Assembly (NCBI RefSeq): GCF_011927665.1
Contig: NZ_JAATJA010000001.1
Coordinates: forward strand, 911,019 to 975,018
DNA from: Desulfobaculum xiamenense
GTDB lineage: Bacteria > Desulfobacterota > Desulfovibrionia > Desulfovibrionales > Desulfovibrionaceae
Length of the DNA: 64,000 nt
Direction: 5' to 3'
The notes below the pieces were generated by a model. It did not search any database. It was not told the DNA's origin and saw only the letters and a program-made list of their open reading frames with translations. Numbering within the stretch: the first letter of the stretch is position 1; every line of letters begins with the position of its first letter. Below, piece by piece: positions 60,691 through 64,000 of this stretch. Both the position numbers and the translations under genes were made by a program.

Positions 60691-61662
60691 CTATTTGCCG
60701 TAGGCGGCCAGCGCGGACAGGGACCCCTTCTTCGCGCCCTTCTTGAACTCGTCGAGCATCTGCGCGGCAATGCGGTGCAGATCGTCGGAGAGTGCGGGAT
60801 TCAAGTCGGTGATCACGATGCCCTGCTTGGCGAGGATGGCGAGGGAGTCCTCGACGGCCTTGCGCGAGGCGGCCCACTGCTCGGTCTCGGTCTCAGCAGC
60901 GGCGCGAAGAAGAGCTTCCTGCTGCGCTGCGTCGAGAGCGTTCCAGTAGTCCAAGTTGATGGTAAGCATGTTCAGAGGATAGGCGTAATTGACCTTGGTG
61001 AATTGGCCGAGCACTTCCCAGAACTTGCCGTCCACGCCGGACACGGCGGAGGTCAGCACGGAATCGATGAGGCCGGTGGACAGCGCGGAATAGACCTCGC
61101 CCCACGGAAGCGACTGGGGACTACCGCCCGCGCGCTTGAGGAATTCTGCGCCGTTCTTGTCGTAGGTGCGGATCTTGAGGCCATGGATGTCGCCCAGCGC
61201 CTCGAAGGGGGCCTTGGTGAACAGGCCACTGCACGGCCACGGCGCGGCGTAGAGAAGCTTCTGGTTCCACTTGGCGCAGGCCTTGTCGTAGAAAGGACGG
61301 CATGCGTCGTAGTAGGCCTTGGCCTCGTCGTAGGAATTCACGATGAGCGGAATGGTGGACAGGCCGAAGATTTCGTCGCTTCCGGCCACCACGCCCATCA
61401 GGATGTCGGACATGGGCACGGTGCCGTCCTTGACGGCCTTGAGCAGTTCAGGCCCTTTGAAGCCGAGGCTGCCGCCGGGGTGCACTTCGATGACCACGGC
61501 ACCCGAGGTATACTCGGCGGCCTTCTGCGCGAAGTTGACCGCACCCTTGGTATGGAAGTTACCGGGTCCGTAGATGGCGTTGCAGTTCATCCGGACGGTC
61601 TCGGCCGAGGCGGGAACGGCAAGCAGGAAGAAACAGAGGACAAGCAGTATCCGTGCGAACAT
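60691..61662 (-). CDS. dctP: TRAP transporter substrate-binding protein DctP
   Basis: 323 aa with a cleavable signal peptide (ends AVPASA). It has a DctP pattern: FHTKGAVNFAQKAAEYTSGAVVIEVHPGGSLG, DGTVPMSDILMG, KIRTYDKNGAEFLK and GEVYSALSTGLIDSV, then FTKVNYAYPLNMLTINLDYW. It captures an organic-acid-like solute; the conserved arginine (KIRTY) would bind a carboxylate. AAGGAGG precedes the ATG. The divergent hydantoinase gene suggests the ligand. Confidence 0.93.
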   Translation of the reverse strand: MFARILLVLCFFLLAVPASAETVRMNCNAIYGPGNFHTKGAVNFAQKAAEYTSGAVVIEVHPGGSLGFKGPELLKAVKDGTVPMSDILMGVVAGSDEIFGLSTIPLIVNSYDEAKAYYDACRPFYDKACAKWNQKLLYAAPWPCSGLFTKAPFEALGDIHGLKIRTYDKNGAEFLKRAGGSPQSLPWGEVYSALSTGLIDSVLTSAVSGVDGKFWEVLGQFTKVNYAYPLNMLTINLDYWNALDAAQQEALLRAAAETETEQWAASRKAVEDSLAILAKQGIVITDLNPALSDDLHRIAAQMLDEFKKGAKKGSLSALAAYGK

Positions 61663-62129
61663 GAAGGCCTCCTTGCGAATGAACCTGTTGAGGCAGGATC
61701 AGGGGGTCACCGCACGGGGAGTGGCGGGACCCCCTGATTGCCGATCGAGGGAGTGTTGCGATGCTCCAGCCGGACATCGTCCGGCCGTTTCCCCATGAGC
61801 AAGGAGCATGCCACGCGGCGAACAAAGCGCACGCCGTCGCACCAGCCCTGCATCCATGGGAATCGCCACGCCGAAAGCATACCCGCGATCCACCCAATAG
61901 CCTGACAAATTTGATAAAAGCACCTTGCTCTTTGACATTATTGTCCTTTCGAGTCAATAGTCATTCGGCTTTCCGATTTTGACAAAGGGCGACGAACCGT
62001 TGCCACCCCAACGTCCGCGCGACAACGCCACGTCCCGTTCGCCGTGGAATGCATCTTGCTCCCCACGCCTGGAACGAGGGGCCTGTCGGCCCATCAGCAT
62101 TGACAATGTTGGAAAAACCGGAGGATTCA
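61663..62129. promoter_or_regulatory. Divergent control region between dctP and hyuA-like genes
   Basis: 467 bases without a gene. Within the dctP leader lies a perfect 11-bp inverted repeat, ATCAGGGGGTC (61698-61708) and GACCCCCTGAT (61728-61738), with an inner helix. It lacks a T-run. The AT-rich segment 61900-61960 is the probable shared promoter zone. No regulator gene is adjacent. Confidence 0.5.
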
Positions 62130-64000
62130 ATGCTCATCATCGGTGTAGACACCGGCGGAACCTTCACGGACTTCATCTACCGCGACGGCGACCGGTGGGG
62201 GGTGCACAAGCGCCTGTCCACTCCGGGCAACCCGTCCGAAGCCGTCATCGCGGGCATCCGCCATATCTGCGGCGGCGACATCGCCCCCGCATCCATGCAG
62301 ATCGTGCACGGCTCCACCGTGGCCACGAATGCCATTCTCGAACGCAAGGGCGTGCGCACGGCGCTCATCGGAAATACTGGTTTTACGGATGTCATCGAGA
62401 TCGGCCGCCAGAACCGGGCCGAACTGTATAACCTCGCCTACCGCCGCCAGCCCCCCATCGTCCCCGCGGACCTGCGCTTCGGCGTGGGCGGACGCATCGG
62501 CTCGGACGGCTCCGTCATAGAGGACTTCAACGAGACTGCCGCCCGCGCGGCGGTGGACGCCATCCGCCAGTCCGGCGCGCAGTCCGTGGCCGTATGCCTG
62601 CTGTTCTCCTTCCTCGACCCCAGCCACGAGCTGCGCATGCGCGAACTGCTGGAAGGGCTCGACGTCCCGGTCTCGCTCTCCCACGAAATTCTCTCGGAAT
62701 TCCGCGAGTTCGAGCGCACCTCCACCACGGTGGTCAACGCCTACGTCTCGCCCAAAATGCGCGCCTACCTGACGGACCTCAAGAACGCCACAGCGGGCAA
62801 CACGCTGCGCGTCATGCAGTCCAACGGCGGCTCCATTTCCGTTGAAACGGCCATGAGCGAATCCGTGCGCACCATCCTCTCCGGTCCGGCCGGGGGCGCG
62901 GTGGGTGCCATGGAAATCGGCCGCAACGCGAGCTTCGACAAGCTCATCACCTTCGACATGGGCGGCACGTCGTCCGATGTCGCCCTGCTCGACTCCACCC
63001 TGCCACTGACCATGGAATCGACCATCTCCGGCTATCCGGTGAAGGTACCCATGATCGACATCCACACCGTGGGCGCGGGCGGCGGCTCCATCGCCGCGCT
63101 GGACGAGGGCGGTTCACTCACCGTCGGCCCCGAGAGCGCGGGCGCAGACCCCGGCCCCATCTGCTACGGCAAGGGCGAGCGCATCACCGTCACGGACGCC
63201 AACCTCTTCCTCGGCCGGCTGGTGGCGGATCACTTCCTCGGCGGCGACATGCGCCTCGACACGAAACGCGTGGCGACGAAGATGCAGGAAATGGCCGATG
63301 CGGCGGGCCTTACCCCCACACAGCTCGCCGAGGGCATCCTCGACGTGGCCAACACGAACATGGAGCGCGCCATCCGCGTCATCTCCGTGGAACGCGGCTT
63401 CGACCCGCGCGAATTCACGCTGTTTTCCTTCGGCGGCGCGGGCGGCATGCACTGCGCCTTCCTCGCCCGCCTGCTGAACATGCCGCGCGTGTTCATCCCG
63501 GTGAATCCCGGCATCCTGTCGGCGGTGGGCATGCTCATGGCCGACGTCATCAAGGACTACAGCCTCACCGTCATGCGCACCCAGCACAACTCCACTGCGG
63601 CAGAGATCGCCAAACTCTTCGCCCCACTGGAGGAACAGGGCCGCGCCGACCTCGCGAGCGAGGGCTTCACCGGCGCGGACGTCGCCTGCGAGCGTTTTCT
63701 GGACATGCGATATCAGGGACAATCCTTCGAAATCATTGTACCCTTCTCCGAAGACTTCGTGGAAGGCTTCGAACGCATGCACGAGCGGAGCTACGGCTAT
63801 CGCAACCCCGGCCGCACGGTGGAGATCGTGAACATCCGCCTGCGCGCACGGGGCATACCGCAGAAGCCGGAGCTTTCCGCCAGCGGCGACATGGTGCGGG
63901 ACATCACGCCAGAAGCGATTCTCGGCGAACAGGACGTGGTGTTCAGCGGTACGTCGCGCAGAACGCGCATCGTCTCGCGCGAGGCGTTAAGGCCCGGCAA
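62130..64000 (+). CDS. Hydantoinase A / 5-oxoprolinase-type protein, partial
   Basis: The first 623 residues are visible and the gene runs off the right edge. HyuA features: IIGVDTGGTFTDFIY (ATP-binding Asp-Thr-Gly loop), VHGSTVATNAILERKG, LSHEILSEFREFERTSTTVV, GPAGGAVGAMEIG, FDMGGTSSDVALL and GAGGGSIA, then FSFGGAGGMHC. Such ASKHA-fold subunits, with a HyuB partner, open hydantoin or oxoproline rings using ATP. GGAGG lies 6 bases before the ATG. HyuB is expected just beyond the window. Divergent from a TRAP transporter that may import the substrate. Confidence 0.9.
   Translation, partial: MLIIGVDTGGTFTDFIYRDGDRWGVHKRLSTPGNPSEAVIAGIRHICGGDIAPASMQIVHGSTVATNAILERKGVRTALIGNTGFTDVIEIGRQNRAELYNLAYRRQPPIVPADLRFGVGGRIGSDGSVIEDFNETAARAAVDAIRQSGAQSVAVCLLFSFLDPSHELRMRELLEGLDVPVSLSHEILSEFREFERTSTTVVNAYVSPKMRAYLTDLKNATAGNTLRVMQSNGGSISVETAMSESVRTILSGPAGGAVGAMEIGRNASFDKLITFDMGGTSSDVALLDSTLPLTMESTISGYPVKVPMIDIHTVGAGGGSIAALDEGGSLTVGPESAGADPGPICYGKGERITVTDANLFLGRLVADHFLGGDMRLDTKRVATKMQEMADAAGLTPTQLAEGILDVANTNMERAIRVISVERGFDPREFTLFSFGGAGGMHCAFLARLLNMPRVFIPVNPGILSAVGMLMADVIKDYSLTVMRTQHNSTAAEIAKLFAPLEEQGRADLASEGFTGADVACERFLDMRYQGQSFEIIVPFSEDFVEGFERMHERSYGYRNPGRTVEIVNIRLRARGIPQKPELSASGDMVRDITPEAILGEQDVVFSGTSRRTRIVSREALRPG

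Overview
The window is high-GC bacterial DNA, probably from a sulfate reducer of the Desulfovibrionaceae or a close relative. This is an inference from gene content: a fused acetyl-CoA carboxylase carboxyltransferase, an anaerobic (class III) ribonucleotide reductase under a cobalamin riboswitch, MotAB, TRAP transport, and P2-like tail genes. Almost all core genes have Shine-Dalgarno sites and sit in tight operons.

Layout. 1-3300: end of a methyltransferase gene with a small membrane protein, then nrdD with its riboswitch, all on the minus strand. 3540-7400: an AT-rich island holding a complete hxsDBCA locus (two radical SAM enzymes, the small partner HxsD, and the exported His-Xaa-Ser repeat protein HxsA). 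7660-15020: ssb, a three-gene acetyl-CoA carboxylase operon, PilZ, motB and motA. 15090-19800: purine nucleoside phosphorylase, an MlaA lipoprotein with an alpha/beta hydrolase, and small proteins. 19930-23700: a signalling locus with a NarX-type kinase and an orphan NMT1-like binding protein on one strand, and a Cys-rich small ORF and a NarL-type regulator on the other. 23726-34478: a P2-type contractile tail module in the order V, W, J, I, H, G, FI, FII, E/E', T, U, X, D, with no head, lysis or integrase genes, so a tailocin candidate. 34875-35906: a NodB-type deacetylase lipoprotein.

36138-55715 is a 19.5 kb genomic island between perfect 90-bp direct repeats. The right repeat contains the 3' end of an intact tRNA-Leu(CAA) gene. 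No integrase is recognisable. The island holds a complete IS3-family element and an inverted, internally deleted copy that bracket a coiled-coil membrane protein gene. It also holds a DUF5655-like nuclease, phage packaging relics (GpA-type terminase, small partners, a truncated polyvalent protein), a Fic protein with an operator array at its start codon, a DUF4041/T5orf172 protein, a toxin-antitoxin pair whose toxin is dead, and an AAA ATPase-RloB pair that resembles abortive-infection modules. A 59-bp duplication of antitoxin coding sequence flanks the RloB module.

55860-64000: a MarR regulator, a DUF554 membrane protein, a membrane diguanylate cyclase, and a TRAP transporter (dctMQP) divergent from a hydantoinase A/oxoprolinase gene that runs off the right edge. 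The last pair suggests uptake and ring-opening of a hydantoin- or oxoproline-like substrate.

The two most notable systems are the hxs locus, a predicted peptide-modification pathway whose product is not established as far as I know, and the defence-like cargo of the tRNA-Leu island.
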